This document shows positions 24,701 to 40,300 of a stretch of DNA of 64,000 bases, piece after piece. The first letter of the stretch is position 1. Each line of letters opens with the position of its first letter. A program made the position numbers and the translations under genes. Source of the DNA: Anastrepha obliqua (taxonomy: Eukaryota; Arthropoda; Insecta; Diptera; Tephritidae). The notes under the pieces were generated by a model. That model saw only the letters and a list, made by a program, of their open reading frames with translations, did no database searches and was not told the origin of the DNA. The stretch is from positions 116,839,879 through 116,903,878 of the forward strand of contig NC_072896.1 of NCBI RefSeq assembly GCF_027943255.1, written 5' to 3'.

Positions 24701-27700
24701 TAATTTAAAGCTTTCGCCCAAGCACTTACAAAAACACAGCAATTTTAGGATGATAAAATTTGGGTGGAAAAATATGTGCAATTGAAGGGAAGCGATATGT
24801 AAACTTACATATATGTACATACATACAATCGAGTAGAAGTCTTAAAATTATTGATATCCTCAATTACAATGCGTTTGACAATAGCTAATCCCAGATGTTA
24901 ACAATGATGCAAAATGAAGAAAACTTATTTGGTTAGTGAACTTAAGTTCTATGTACATAGTTGTGTGATTACAAAATTGAAACGAAAAACATTCAATACA
25001 GAAACAAAAACCGAAAAACCAAAAACGAAAAAAACCTGGCTAACCGGCTATCAACTTTCGTTTTATCCATTGGCGTAAGCATGAAAATTTATTAATCAAT
25101 AAAAAAGTAGTTAATTTTTACCCCTATACTCAACTATATACATATGTTTGTGACTTTCCAATTCTACTAACAATAACTACAACAATGTTAGCAGAAATAC
25201 CATACGTACATTCCCTCTATCGCTAATTTTGCGCTTATTTATTATTTATTTACATATTTTATAATACTAGTAAACCCTAATAAAATACTAGTAAACGCTT
25301 CCCTTTGTTCAGTCATTTTTCGGATAAAATATTTCTCTTCGTGTTTCGAGTTCAAGTCAAATAGGACCAACAATACAATATCTTGACCACGGCGCCACCT
25401 ATCGATAAGCTATGCAATTTTCTTTAACTGGCTTGGAGGCAAACGTATCCTGTGAGCTTAAACTGAATTTTCTGGCTATTTCTTCAGTCTACCGGTCATA
25501 AGCGAAAAGGCAAACTTTTTATATGCGAGTATAAAATATATTAAATATACTAGGTTGTTGAATAAGTTTTGCGGTTCGATAAAAAAACACAATTTTATGG
25601 TTTGAAATACACTTTATTATTCAGTATAGTCTCCTTGATCATCAATAACCCTTTTCCAACGCGAGAGAACATGGAAAATATGCTTCTTCGGCTGTTATGA
25701 CATCATCATTTGATTAAGAGCGCTTTCCACGAATGAGTTTTTTTAGGTCTGGAAACAGATGGAAGTCGCTGGTGGCCAAATCTGGTGAATGCAATGGTTG
25801 CTCCAACAATTCGAACTTTAATTCACGAATTTTAGCCATGGTCAAACTGTTCTTGTGATCTGTCCTGAAGAAAAAGAATGTTTTTATTTTGCAAACTTTT
25901 TTTCGCGAACTTTTCGGAACATACCAAATTAGTACAAAAAAAAATAAAATCTTAAAACTCACACAACTCTTTTAATTTTAATTCAATTACAGTCAAATAT
26001 AGCTCATTCGACGCAAAATTAAATTTACTATAACAGTAGTGTACTAAAAAAAATCATCAATATCGGATAATATCGTAAAAATTATGTCAAAGTTGAAAAA
26101 ATAGAGAAAACATAAAAAAATTCCAAATACTTCCGTCTACAGTCTTGTCGGTTGTCATTTCAGAAAAATTGTCAACACACTGTCAAAAAGGCTTGTTCTT
26201 GTTCTTTCGAACTAAAAGAACAAATTCGAAATCGGATGGAAATTTGCGAAGTTAGGAGTGATTCTTCACATCAACCTACTGAAAAACGGTTTTATGGCCG
26301 TAAAATGAGATTTTGGGAGTGTATTGGAAATTTCTCCTATACCATTTTGTTTAGTTTTTCTATAGCCATAAGTTGTGCTAGGTCTCCATAAAATTATATT
26401 TAATTTTTTTTTTGTCACACAGTGTAATCGAGGCACAAAATCCACTTCATATTTTTGAAAACGCTCTAAATGTTGCTGAGAAAGCCGCATTCGAATGTGT
26501 TTTTGTTCCATTGTTAGCGAATGCGGCACCCATTGAACACACAGCTTTCTGAAACCCAACACTTTGGTCAAAATATTGTTTACACTGCTCAATGAGATGC
26601 CTAGGGGTTCTGCTATTTCCTGTATTTTGTCTACTATTTCTGGTGCTCTTTCTGGACGTCCTTGACGGGTATCCTCCTCAAGGCTTATACGATTCCTTTT
26701 AGATTCAGCAACCAACTTTCTACTATACGAATTGATAGCAAAAAGTCCTTATAAACTTTCAACATTCATCCATTATTTTCCTTTGCTTTTAAACCTTTCA
26801 AAAATAAAAATTTAATCACTGAATAAATAAATCGAATGAAATTAAACTTCATAAACGTTCATATGAAGAGTATACCAACCTAACAAAACAAAAACAAAAA
26901 ATTGGGTAGTTGCAACGTCCTCTCTTATCGGGCCGCGAAACTTATTGAACACCCTAGTATTTGTACTCATAGATTTTGATATGGATTTAGTTGGTCGGAG
27001 TAATTACATTTCCATTACTGTTTCAAAGCTTCATAACAAGCTTTTGCGCAAGTTGTAGAGAGAATTGGCTCCGAATCAGCCGACTTTGCTTTGCTAACTA
27101 TTTGACCTCCATATTTGTTTTCCCTTGACTTTTTGCTCAACTATTGCCCAACATTTCCATAGGGCTGGCATCATTCGACTGTGAAGGCCTATCCGTCATT
27201 GCTATCCCATTTTGCTGTTTCCAGTCTAACACCTTCGACTTTAGTTGCCCCGTTGTAAAATTCAAGGTTGGCTAGATTTTCTAAACATCTTTGCAGGTGA
27301 TAAGGGTTTATGTAGATTTTATTGGTCAAAACTGCATTCAAATTCACGATAAACACAAATAAATGGCCAAATCCTTTTTCGGAGAAGCAGCTCCAGACAT
27401 GAGTGTTAACTGGATGCTTAAAACTTCGTTGAATTTGTCGTTTATCAGCAGTACACCGAGACCGACATATGCTTCTATGCGCCGAAAGAGAAGATTCATC
27501 CATGAATATTACGCTTGCCCAATTTAGTTTTGAATTTGCCTTAGTCCATGCGATTTTTTTTCTTAATGTGCTCCGCAATTTGAGATCTCCTGCATGTAAA
27601 CGTACTCGAATCGTGTCTTTGTCAACGTTTAACTTCGATGTATCGTTGCACCCACTTATTTCTAAACGTCTTAGACTTCTTCAAATATTTTCCTGCTGAT

Positions 27701-30700
27701 ACATGTGACATTTTTGCACCTTTAGGGTGTGTACATAAGAACACCGATTCAAATCGTCTTCCACACGCGAAACTCATTTTGCAAACACAAATTTTGCTTT
27801 CTCAATTACTCACTAAAAAAAAAAAATAAAATAACATTAAAAAATTCCGGCCGCCGTAGTCGAATGGGTTGTTGCGTGACAATCATTCGGAAGTGGGAAA
27901 GTCCGAAACCCTCTGTGCGCACGGAACCCTAATTGATAGAAAGAGTTTTTTTTCTAATTGCGGTCGCTCCTCGGCAGACAATGGCAATCCTTCGAGTGCA
28001 TTTCTGCCGAAAAGAGACTCCTCATAAAAAACCAGCCACCGTTTGGAGGCGGCGTAGAAGTGAAAATGGTAATCGCGAAAACTGTCGCTATTATAAATTG
28101 AATGTGTGGGAGTAACAACATTCCTAAAATAATTGTGTTTGGAGTTTTGAAAAATACAAAATTAAGCATATCATTGTCACGCACGCTTACAAAGGCAATG
28201 CTTTCAGATAAAGTACGGGTATAAACACTGAGGCTGCAGTCCGGACCAGTTTCGCTGACTAAAATCACATATTTTATTGCTCGACCCAGCGAACCAATTG
28301 ATTCTCATAGGAATCAAAATCAAAGTGGTTCTAGTGAGAAATATTGCATATTCAGTAACTCAGGTATTATGTTTCCTGAAGCGCTTCAATAAACTTTACA
28401 ATTACAACTTTTTCTTTGAGTGGGGCTGCAAAGTACGCCGGGTATGAGCAAGTCACTAAGAGGCACCTACAATTCAGCGATATTAGCATTGAATAGCAGC
28501 CATCCGAAATGCAATAACGAGTAATAAAATTATATGAATGCACTGCAGAAATACTTGAGTGGAAAACGATTCTTAGCCCACATATTTTTTGATTTTATGC
28601 CTTTACTACACAAAGGCAAATGCTCACATGCAAACACACACACACGCATACACACATTGTAGCGCTCCTTTTATGGCCGATTGAACGCCGCGGCTACACA
28701 ACATTTAATTAACATAAAAGAAAAGCAATATAAACAACAACAAATATTGCAAGCAAATGGCACACCATTCGAAGAGCAAAAAAAAAAACAAAAATAACAA
28801 AATTATAAACACAAAATGTGCAATAAAAGTTGTGTTGCTGAAAGAGGTACTGCACAAGTGGCCAATAACCGGCAATCAACAATTGGCAATCAGTAGTCAA
28901 CAAACGTTAACAATTTTACGAGTTTAAAGATAACAACGCGAAATGCGAAAATTAATTAATTACAAAAATCTAATAACACACATACATACCTACATGCATA
29001 TGTATATATGTATGTATCTACATAACCAACTCCGAATGTGAATTTGGCTACGAGTATTGTTCAAAATTACAGTAGCAATTTGAAATTACGTAATTAATGC
29101 GAAGCGATTGCCGCAATATGGATGAGAATATAAATTAAGTTTCACCCGAGCATGCATATGGACATGCATAGATTGGCCTGAAAGAGATATCCAAAAAATA
29201 TTTATGCACATTGAAATGAAAAACAAAAAAAAATATAAAAAATTAAAATGCTTTCAAATTTGCAATGTAGTAAATCGTCAAGCGATTGGTGTCGGGAAAA
29301 GGGTGTCGTCGATCAGTTCATTTAATGCTCCGCTGCGTATCCGCATTAGCAGACCAATACGAGTAATAAGAAGTAGTTGTTGCCTTATAAAGCAAAAAAC
29401 CAAAAAAAAAAACAAATTAATTTAATTTATCTGATGAACTCAAATGGGTACAAATCGCATGCGATTAGCGAGAAATGGTGGCAGCTTATGTGATAACCAA
29501 CCCATAAATGTGTATGTGTTTGTAATTAATTTGCAAATTTATAAATTTAGAAATGTTTATGTATGGGAATAAATGAGAAAAATAGAAACGCGCAAAATTG
29601 CCAAATTTGCGGTGAATATTTTGACAATTAATTATGTAATATCATAGTTTGTTGATCGCCTTTAGTGGAGATTCATAATGACACAAATATGCATGGATAC
29701 ATATAGGGTGTTTTTTAAGAGCTTGAGAAGTGAAAATGACAATACAAAACAGGAATATTTTTGGAATGCATTTTTTTTATTATAATCTGGTAGATATTTT
29801 AATGGCATTTATTTTCTGAACCCGGCGTATGCCTACCGCGGCTACGCGACTACTTTTTCCAATAAATCTGAATAATATCTTAATGAGCTCAATCAGCAAA
29901 AGAGTGAGTAAACGCTGGGCATGTGGCTTCAATTCTTGAATGAGCTCTATTTTAGAGGCACGTAAACCAAGAGCTTTGCATAAAATTTTCCACGTGGACG
30001 AAGGAGAAAGTCCGACAATTTGAGAATGACTACAAATCGTTCCCTCGACAGTTGGTTCTACGTTAGTGGAACGACCCGGACTTACTATAGGTAAAGCGTT
30101 TTTCAGTAAGAGCGCTTCAACGTTTTTTTTTTGAATAAAACACAAACGGTTTGACTTTTTTAACTAATTTTTTTTTTATTATCGAGTTTGATCATATACA
30201 TTTAAGTATGAAATTCGATTTCTTTTGCATGACCACCGCGTCCACGTTTTACGAAGTCCAATCGTTGAACCCAATTTTCGACCACTCTTTTGCATAAATC
30301 GGCCGAAATTCCAGCAATTTCGCGTTCAATATTGGCTCTGAGCTCACAAATCGTCGCCGGCTTGTTACTGTAGACCAATGACTTCACATAACCCCAAAGA
30401 AAACAGTCTAGAGGCGTCAAATCACACGAGCGCGGCGGCCATTCGACCGGTCCATTTCTGGACCGGTTCATCGAACTTACTCTTCAACAAATCAATTGTA
30501 GCGTGTGCTGTGTGGCTTGTGGCCTCGTCCTGTTGAAACCACATGTCGTCTAAGTCCATACCATTCAATTGTGGCCAAAAATAATCGTTTATCATGTCGC
30601 GGTATCGATTTCCATTCACAGTAACGTGGCGATCGTTCTCGTCAACGAAAAAATATGGGCCAATTACGCCGCCGGCATGTAAACCGCACCAAACAGTGAT

Positions 30701-31280
30701 TTTTTCGGGATGCAATGGTGCCTCATGAATCACGTCATATTTTGCTTGTTGACAAAGCCATTGAGCCAAAAGTGAGCTTCATCACTGAAGATGATTTTTC
30801 GACTTTAAACTTTCTTAACAGAACACGCATTTTTATAATAAAATTCAATGATTTGCAAGCGTTGCTCAAGTGTGTAGCATTCCATGATGAAATGTATACT
30901 AATGAAGTTTACAAATGACAAGCGAAAAATAAAAAATATTGCGTCGTTCGCCCTCCCTATCGGAAAAAAGTTGAAGCGCACCTATTGAAAAACTCCTTAT
31001 ATCCGGCCAAGGTCTGCCACTCCAGCAGAACTCATCGCACATTGTATACTTTTGCTGTTACAACAATCACCACAACAACGAATCGACATTTCGGCGTCTT
31101 CTTCATCACTTGTCCTTGTGAATTTCGCGAGCAGATTTATTATTTTTCAAAGTAGCTTTCCACAATTTAGAAGCGTGATTCTGGTGTTAAACGATTAAAC
31201 CTTACTGTACAGATTTGTCAACACAGTTTGCCATTCTCAGACCTCAACCCATAGATATCGATATCATATATTGTTCCAAC

Positions 31281-31361
<81 letters not shown>

Positions 31362-34300
31362 AAGAGAGAGAGAAAGAGAGATACAGTTTTATTCCGCTTC
31401 CCGACTTTTATTGGTTTTTATGAGGAGGTTTGACGAAAATTTTCATGTGAAGGCAACAACAAAGCTATCGAGTGAGGTGCACCGCTAGCGTGTATGGTTA
31501 TAAAAGGGGTTTCCAATAACAGGTCTTAACAGGCGCTATCGAGAGATGATTAACGATTTTTTATGGCCGGAATTGGATGGTATTGATATGGACAACGTTT
31601 ATTTTCAACAAGACGACGCTACGTGCCGAACAAGCAATGAAACCATTGATCTTTCACGGGAAAAGTTTCCGGACCGTGTTATCACTCGAAGAGGTGATCA
31701 CAATTGGCCACCGAGGTCTTGTGATTTAACACCTTGTGACTTTTTTCTTTGAGGCCACGTGAAAGAGAAGGTCTACGCCAACAGCCCAGTGTCGATTCAA
31801 GACCTCAAAGATGGAATTTGTGCGGCTTTCGAGGACATAGGACAGCCACTTCGCAATTCGGTTATGGAAAATTTCATGAAAAGGATATTGTCCTGTAGGC
31901 GTGGTCGTGCTGGTCATTTGCCTGATGTTATTTTCCACTATTAACGGCATCCCTTCCCCTTTATAATGAAATAAACATTCGATCATTTACATTAAAAAAT
32001 CGCATTTTTCTTTGAATATCAAAACAACACCTCTTATTGGAAAACCCTTCATAAAACTGGCGTAACTCACTGGTATATTCAATGCTGCCAAATAAATATC
32101 TCTTCTGATATTAGGCCGCGTTAATACAGGGCAATTTTTGTTCCTCCCTATGTTGGAGCCATTGATATATGAAATTAATGAAGGATAATGTAAATAGCAG
32201 GCGGCCGCCGTAGCTCCCGAATGGATTGGTGCGTGACTACCATTCGGTAGTGCTCGGGTTCGAATATTCGTGCATGAAATAGCAAATTGATAGAACAATA
32301 TTTTTTCTAGTAGCGGTTGCCCCACGATAGGCAATGGCAAAACTCCGAGTGTATTTCTGCCATGGAAAAGCTTCGCATAAAAATTCATCTTCGGGTCCCT
32401 TCCATTTGTGTGAAAACATGAAGACACCCACCACAACTAGGAGGAAGAGCTGAGCCAAATACGCAGTAAAGGGTGTAAGCGTTAGTTATTTGTATTATAG
32501 TTCCGGGGGGTAAAAATCTATTAAATTTGTATTTTTGCCTGGCTTGCATTTTCGCCTTTATCAAAAGAAAAAAAATGGAAAATTTACCGAATTTTCTCTT
32601 TGTTGACTTCCATCGTTAACACCCAGGAACTAACAACTGAATGGATTAAACAAAAAATAGCAAAAAACTTGTTTAGTGTGGAATGTCACTTTGGCAACGA
32701 GCACAAATCTTAAATTCTTTGATCTATACACTACAGCTATTTACCGAGAAAATAAGAATACATACATATGTATATATGTAATGTAAACGCTTGCCAGGAA
32801 ATTTTATCATCATCAACATCAGTTTCTGTTTCTTCCACTGGAGCATAGGGCCTCAGTAGAACACCTTCATTTGCTTCTATTTTTTGAAGAGAAACTTGAT
32901 TTCGTTCCAAGTTTTTCCTGACGTTTCAACTTCCTTCTGGGCAATTCTCCCCCAAGATATGTTTGGAAATTTCATAATATACATATAATAATATAATTAC
33001 TGATAAATGGTTCCATTTTCCTATTGGGAATCCATGTAATCGCATAGTTAGAAGAAGTAGGTGCTGGCATCCATACATACAGTCATTCATAAAACACAAA
33101 CCAAAAAAGTCGCATATCCGTGCATCTCCTATAAAGCCTTGTTTACCTTTGTTATACAACTTTGAAGTGTCTGAAGTCGAAAATATTTTACACACCTCTA
33201 AATTTTGCAGCGATTAGCATAAAATTTGCAAAATATGTTAATTCAATATGATAAAACTAACCGTACCGGTTTTGGCGTGGGAGTGTGTTTGTAAGTGACC
33301 CTCTTTTGGCTTGAAGCGGCATATAATAAATTTGAGAGAAATTACAATAAAAAGGTTGATGCAAAAAATAAAGCTTAAATTAAAGAAAACAAAAAAAATC
33401 CATTTTAATTATTTGCACATATATACATATGCATGTGTGTATATGCGATATTTATTTATATTTCTTAGTAAATTTTTTCCCTCTTTTTGCTATTCCTTGC
33501 CATTTTGTGTGCTATTTTAATTATTTTTTACGGCATTGCGAAAAGTCTTTTCTATTCTTTAAGTCGATTAGGTGTAAAAGACTTAAACAAAAACTGCTAA
33601 AATATTCTAAGCCAAGTGTGAATGAAATATAATTAACTACCTATTCACACCATATTTGGCATTTGGCAAGCACAGGGTGGTGACTAATGTGCGGGTGGTT
33701 TGAAAAAGTCACAAATGGTAGCTCGCACATAATTGGAGGTTGGAGTTGTAAGGTGGAGGACAAGATATTGAAACAAACTCAACGTCATTTGGAAGAAAAA
33801 GGCTCGTGCATTGAGAGGATGCAGTTTTTTTCTTGTCCACTCCTCTCGGGAGCATAGGGCCTCGACAAGTCTCAGCCTTGCGTTGGTTTCATTAATCTGT
33901 TTTTGATTTCTGTTAGGATAGGTGGTTAGCCTGCCCCTAATATAGGGTATGGTTTTTCTTTCTGTTCTTAGAAGAAAAGCTATCGTGATGGAACATAACC
34001 TCAAATATAGCAAAAATTGCATTTTTTGCACTTTTAGGTTAAAATATCTCAAAAACTTGAGGCTCTAGGGCAATTGAGACTAACATTTTTGGAAAAGTAT
34101 TTATCCGATTTCTGGTAATAATTTTGTCGGCCTACTTAATTGAAAAGTTGTCTGGAAAATTTTTTGTGAAATATTTTTTATAAATATTTTGTACAATTTT
34201 TTTAACACATTTTTTTTTTGCAACAACTTTTTTTACTCCAGAATTATTAAAACCTGTTTTTTTTAACAATAAGCAACAATTTTAATAATATCTAAATCTA

Positions 34301-37300
34301 AAACAAGGTGGGTTTTTGAGAAGCTCGAGAAGATGATGTAAAGTTTGGTAAAATTTTTGTCGGCCTATGTAATCGACATTTTTTTTGTAAAATTTTTGGT
34401 AACATTTTTGTAGTAAATTTTTTTTGTAAAAACTTTTTTTACTTCAAAATTATTAAAATCTGTTTAAAAAGTTTTTGTGTAAAATTTTTTTAGTAAAATT
34501 TTTTTGTGAAAACTTTTTTACTCCAAAATTGTTCAAATCAGTTTTTGTAACAATAATTATTATTCCTTACAAGCAATTTCAATAATATCTTAATCTAAGA
34601 AAAAGAGACTGATCTTGAAAAGCTCGAGAAGCTGAAGTCGACACACAACTGCACATGAGCCGACGTGTGGTGAGCATTTCTTTTGTTGTTTTAGGTTTGT
34701 ATCTTTATATTTTTTTGGTGGCTTACTTTAAGGTTTTTTGTAGAGGTATACCTCTGCTGAGTCGTGGTATAGAGGTGTTGTGCTGAAGAACATCGGTGGC
34801 AAGATTACTGACGTGGATTGATACTCTGTTAGCATATTTTTCACTGTATCTTTTTTTTTAATATTTTGCCGTAGGTATTCTGAGAGGTATTCTTCAATTT
34901 TCATACGCCTTTGGACTTCCGCAATCATTCTCAGTGTTTTTGATTGAAATCTTCCAATAATGTCCGTATTCGTCTTAGCCGCTGCACCCCAAAGTTCAAT
35001 GACACAAGTCCATATGGGCATAGTACGAGCTTGCTTTCCAACGACGATACTGATCTAGGGTCTATTAACCAGTATGGGGAAGTGAGCCGAGTTGTGCCAC
35101 GTGGAATGTTTGTCTAAATGTGGGCCCAGGTATTTAACGGCATCAGCTTGTGGAAATTCCTGGACAGGACTTGCGTAGATTTAGTAGGATTTACCTGCAT
35201 TTGCCATTTACTAAGCCACGTCTCCATATTACGGATATATTCTTGTAAAAATTGTGTTGCTAGCATAACGCTATGATTCATAAGGACAGTGTCGTCTGCA
35301 TATGTTATTATTATTATTAGTTGCTATTCGTCGTCTTTGGACACATAGTGCCGAAGCAAATGCTTTCCAATGTTGTCTACTCCTTGCTTTCGTCTTAATT
35401 TGGATCCATGAGAGAGATTTGTCAAATTCTACAAATTCTTCGTTAATGCTACGTCGCCAAGGTCCTTTAGGGCGCGATCTTTGTGGGTTTCAGTCCACGG
35501 CCGTTCTGCTAATGTCAGTCGCTGTCTTGCGAAAGGTATGGCCAGTTCTATTTACGCTCTCGTATTTCAATGCCACTTGGGTTTTGTCTGCTTCGATTGA
35601 GGAGTTGTTCATTTAACATCCAATTTTCGGGCCACCAGATACGGAGATTTGTTCTTAGACATCGGCTCACAAATGTCTGCAGCTTCCGCGTTGCAGATAC
35701 AGACACCAACCATATTTTAAAGCTATATAGTAGGACGAATTTAACGATCCCACGACAGTCGGATCTACGTAACCGGAATGACTCGAATTTATATCCGGCC
35801 AAGGACTGTCACTTCAGCAGCATTCTTCGTATATGCATAAACATTCCTCATCCTTCTACAAAAATAACAACAACAACGGATTTAACATTCGAATTAAATA
35901 TACGTTTGGAAAACGAGATCTGCTTGAGGCATGCAAAAGCTGGTTCGGCGTTTTTGGTTCCCGCATCGATATCGTCTTTTGCTCCACCGTTCAGGGTAAT
36001 TTGGCTTCCTAGAAGCTATTTACTTTGTCAATAGGTGCCCATTATTATTATGGGTAAATTGCGAACTTGTTTTTAGCAAGGTGTTGATTTCCATAGACTT
36101 AGTTTTCCCACATTGATTCGCAGTCCATCGTTTTTGGCTTGGGAGCTTAGGTTATTAACTTTGCTCTGCATGTGCCCCCCATTCCATGATAAGAGTGGGA
36201 TGTCATCGGCTTAGTCAAGGTCATATAAATGCTCTAAACTGATAGGAGTCCAGAGGATTCGTCTTCACATGTAGCAGTAAAAAATGTATATAAAACTGGC
36301 TAAGAACATAACATTTGTATGCCTGCCTCATTTTCCACAGATGGCATAAAAGTGAAGAACAAAACTTCTTTACATTAAAATATAAAATTCACTTTTTCAC
36401 GGTGTATCAACTTTTTGATCCACCTTTCGCGAGGCTTGTTAACCAATTATAGTCTTAGAGGCTCAGTCCTAAAGTGCAATAAAGTTCAAAGTGACTGCAA
36501 CTTATACAAGTATAAACACATACATACATATGTATATGTATGTGTATGCACTCCCGCCTGCAAGCAAATGCTCGAAATGTGAAGTTGCAAACAAGAAGAG
36601 TTAAGTGTAAATACCCGCTCGTATGCCGCTTGAAGCGTGAGCAATTCATCAAATTTATTGCTTTCGAAAATTGCCAATTGACGGTTAAACAGTAAAATCG
36701 AAGCGAAACAATACGAGCAATTTCTGATTTTTTCCTATTTTTTTATTGCTTGTAATCAACACCTCGAATGCACAATGGAACGTCTGTGTGTATGTATGTG
36801 TAAATTTATATGTGCTTGTGTACTCGTATATGTATGAACGTAGCAGTTAAGTGGAAACCTTTAACAATAACTGTAACAACTACCGCTTAACGGTCTGAGG
36901 CAGCAATAAATGCCAACACCTCCATTTACATGCACACATAGATATGCACATAGATGTATGTATATACACACAAACAGGCGCTAACATTTGCTTGCCACTG
37001 ATGGCAAATTGACTTACTGGCATAGTATTTTTGGTGTAAATACATAATTTTCGTGCATTAAAAAGGCATAAATGTACAAATAATTTGTAGGACTGAAGGG
37101 GGCGTCTGCAAATGGTACAAACATGCAGTAAACGTACAAACAAATTTTTATATGTATAAGACATACCCTTTATAATTTTGGGTTAAAAGTGCTCAAGCCA
37201 ACCCACTGCTTGTGGGGATACGTAAGTACTCGCATTCATAATAGTGCAAGTGTGTATGTGGCGGCCATTGTCACTGCCACTGTTGCTACTAAGTATTTCT

Positions 37301-40300
37301 GCCTTTTTTCGTGTACTACTTTTTTTGCTTTTTTTTTTTTTGTTTACCTTATTCTCAATTCTTCGCCGTCGAGAACTTTTTGACTCCAAGTGTTGTTTAC
37401 TTAATAATTAAATTGATTTATGTGACTGATTGATGTTTTTGCAGCAATAGCAATAACAGCAACAAAGCATCGCCAGCACGCTGTCGAATGCATGGCAGTT
37501 GAGAATACTGCAGCTCGTGTGTCGCACAACCATTGTTACTCGTAGTACCAATTCAGCGCTAAAATGACGCCCAACCCAATTTTTCGCAGTCAACAGGTTA
37601 TGAGGTTTTTAAAAAAAGGAAAAAAAATCACGATTTTGAAAACAATAAAATCATTAAAATTGCACTTTTAGTGCCTGAGATGTGTGGAAATTTTAATGGC
37701 AATAGCTTTGAATTTATTTAATATTTGTTCGCCTTAGTTCTCTAGTATTAGCTTTGATTTTCGAAACCTTTGTTATTTGCGAAATACTTAATTGCAAAGT
37801 TTAAGGTGAATCTGCTGATTGAGTAGAGCAGCGTAAGTTGAAAGTAAAGGGTTTTCCAAACAGAGATGTTATGTTGATATTCAAAGAAAAATGCTATTTT
37901 TAATATAAATGATCGGATGTTTATTTCATTATAAAAAGGAAGGTATGCCGTTAATAGTGGAAAATAACATCCGGCAAATGACCACCACGACCACGGGACA
38001 ATAATCTTTTCATGAAATTTTCCATAACCGAATTGCAAAGTGGCTGCCCTATGTCCTCGAAAGCCGCACGAATTCCAACTTTGAGGTCTTGAATCGACCG
38101 TGGGCTGTTGGCGTAGACCTTCTCTTTCACGTGGCTCCAAAGAAAAAAGTCACAAGGTGTTAAATCACAAGACCTCGGTGGCCAATTGTGATCACCTCTT
38201 CGAGTGAGAACAGGGTCCGGAAACTTTTCCCATAAAAGATCAATGGTTTGTTGCATGCGTTGAAAATAACGTTGTCCACATCAACACCATCCAATTTCGA
38301 CCATAAAAAAACGTTAATCATCTCTCGATAGCGCAATCCATTCACCTGTTATTGGAAAACCCTTTAGTATAAAAAAGGCTTATTCGCACAAATGTACATA
38401 AAATACAGTTGCAATTTAACTATTTATATAATAAAAAACCGTTCTTTCGAATGTAGCTTTATTAATGAGTTCCAAGGATACATAATTCTTACAACTAAGA
38501 GATATGAGCTTGAATACTTAACAGATATGAGCTTAAATACTAACAGTGAGAGTCAAAATGTAAATTGTTGTTATTCTTATGTGATAAAGAGAAATATATC
38601 GGTTTAGATTATTTCATTAAATAAAGGATCAGTTAGTAAGGGTGTAAGTTAAGAAACGTGAAGAAGAGATCTGGGAATATATATAAGTAGGGCAGGTAAG
38701 GAGAGAATTAGTAAGGAAGTGTGTGTTGTTGGTAGTGGGAGCATGGGTGGTATGTGACTATACGGTTAAATTTATACTTGAATGCTTCTTTTTGCTGCTA
38801 ACACAGTTGTATATGGATATAGTTTATGTTAAGTATGAATGTTGTTGCTCTTAAAATAAAAAGAGTAAGAAGTTAGCGTAGTAAAATCAGTTATATATTG
38901 TTTTTAAAGAGGAACATAATTGTTTTTTTTTTTTTTTTGTAATTTCTACTCCAACAATATCATCAGAAATCGTAAATTTTAAATTTGAACTTGGCATATT
39001 TTCTAGAAAATAATCCTAATATTTTCACTTGCATTCCCAGAAAATGTGGCAAACACAAATATAGTCTGTCTCGACGGCTTAAAAATATTGGAATAAAAAG
39101 CTTGCGTATATGTTTGCATGACGTTACATTCAGTGCCTTTTTTTCTTTCCTTTTATTCTTCACCTTTCGTTAAATTTTTCCATTACTGAAATCCTCAATT
39201 TTCAACAGCCCTGGCAACAGGATTCCTGGCATCTGAAAGCATTTGACCAAGTCCTCCATTGTCCAAGTAGGTGCTATCTTCCACTTTGGGATCGATGGCG
39301 GCAAAGGCTACGGTGTGTGAACCCTGTTTGGGAGTTTTGAATAGAAGTTTCTTCATGAAAGTATGAAAGCGCATAAGTAGTGTTGCCATGCTCAAAGAGT
39401 TCGGCGTCGACAATATCTGAACGTGCGTCCACTATGTTGGTTTGTTGATGACGTGTAACAAGAATTTGAACAAATTCGACTGGCTGTATGCAGTGCCCGG
39501 GTAGTAGTGTTTGATTCCATTGATGTCTCTGGAATTTATGCGTCCGAACACATTCACACAAGACGATATGTTGACGACACGAGAATTTTTGCCCTTTTTA
39601 CCAGTCTTCAGTTTGGGCGTAAGCAAATGAGTGAGCAGAAAGTGACCCAAGTATAAAAAGGCTTTACACAATCAGCAGAATTTCTTGCGTTTTTCTTTGA
39701 ATACAAAATCCAGTGACGAAAATCCGTCTTGACAGCTTTTTTTGCAGAAAAACTAATGTCTTACTCGCCATACTGGACTGACTTAATAAACGGGACTAAG
39801 GAAAGCGATAGGAAAAGCGGTTCATTTTCATCATCAATTCGTAGAGTTCTGAGCTGCAACATAGGGCCACATGCATTTTATTATCTGATAAAAAACAAAA
39901 TTTCTTAATGTGATTTTAAGGTACAAACTGCTACAAAAATTAGTTCTGAAAAGAAATGCTGGAAATTTTGTAATAATTAATCAATTTTAAATTTAAATGT
40001 TTACAGGTAATAAATTAAAATATTCATAATTTTTAGAATTATGTACTACTTCATATATATTATATTAATATATATATAATTAGCGCTTACACCCTTTATT
40101 GGATGTTTGGCCGAGCTCCCCTTCTATTTGTGGTGTGCGTCTTAATGTTTTTCCACAACTACTACTGATACCATATATATAAAAATAACAATTTGGGCCC
40201 TCTAAAAAAATTAACAGAATTGTAATATTTTGCACATTTTTCATATATGTAATTACATATTCAAATCTGTACGTGATGTATTATTTGAAAGGCCAAATTC

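Noticed and set aside
31215..31433. ORF coding for an Arg/Glu/Lys-rich protein
   Set aside because: It is entirely due to the GA microsatellite at 31279-31381.
39195..39671. A live retinol dehydrogenase gene
   Set aside because: Frameshifts, loss of the N-terminal cofactor-binding part and replacement of the catalytic Lys show a pseudogene.
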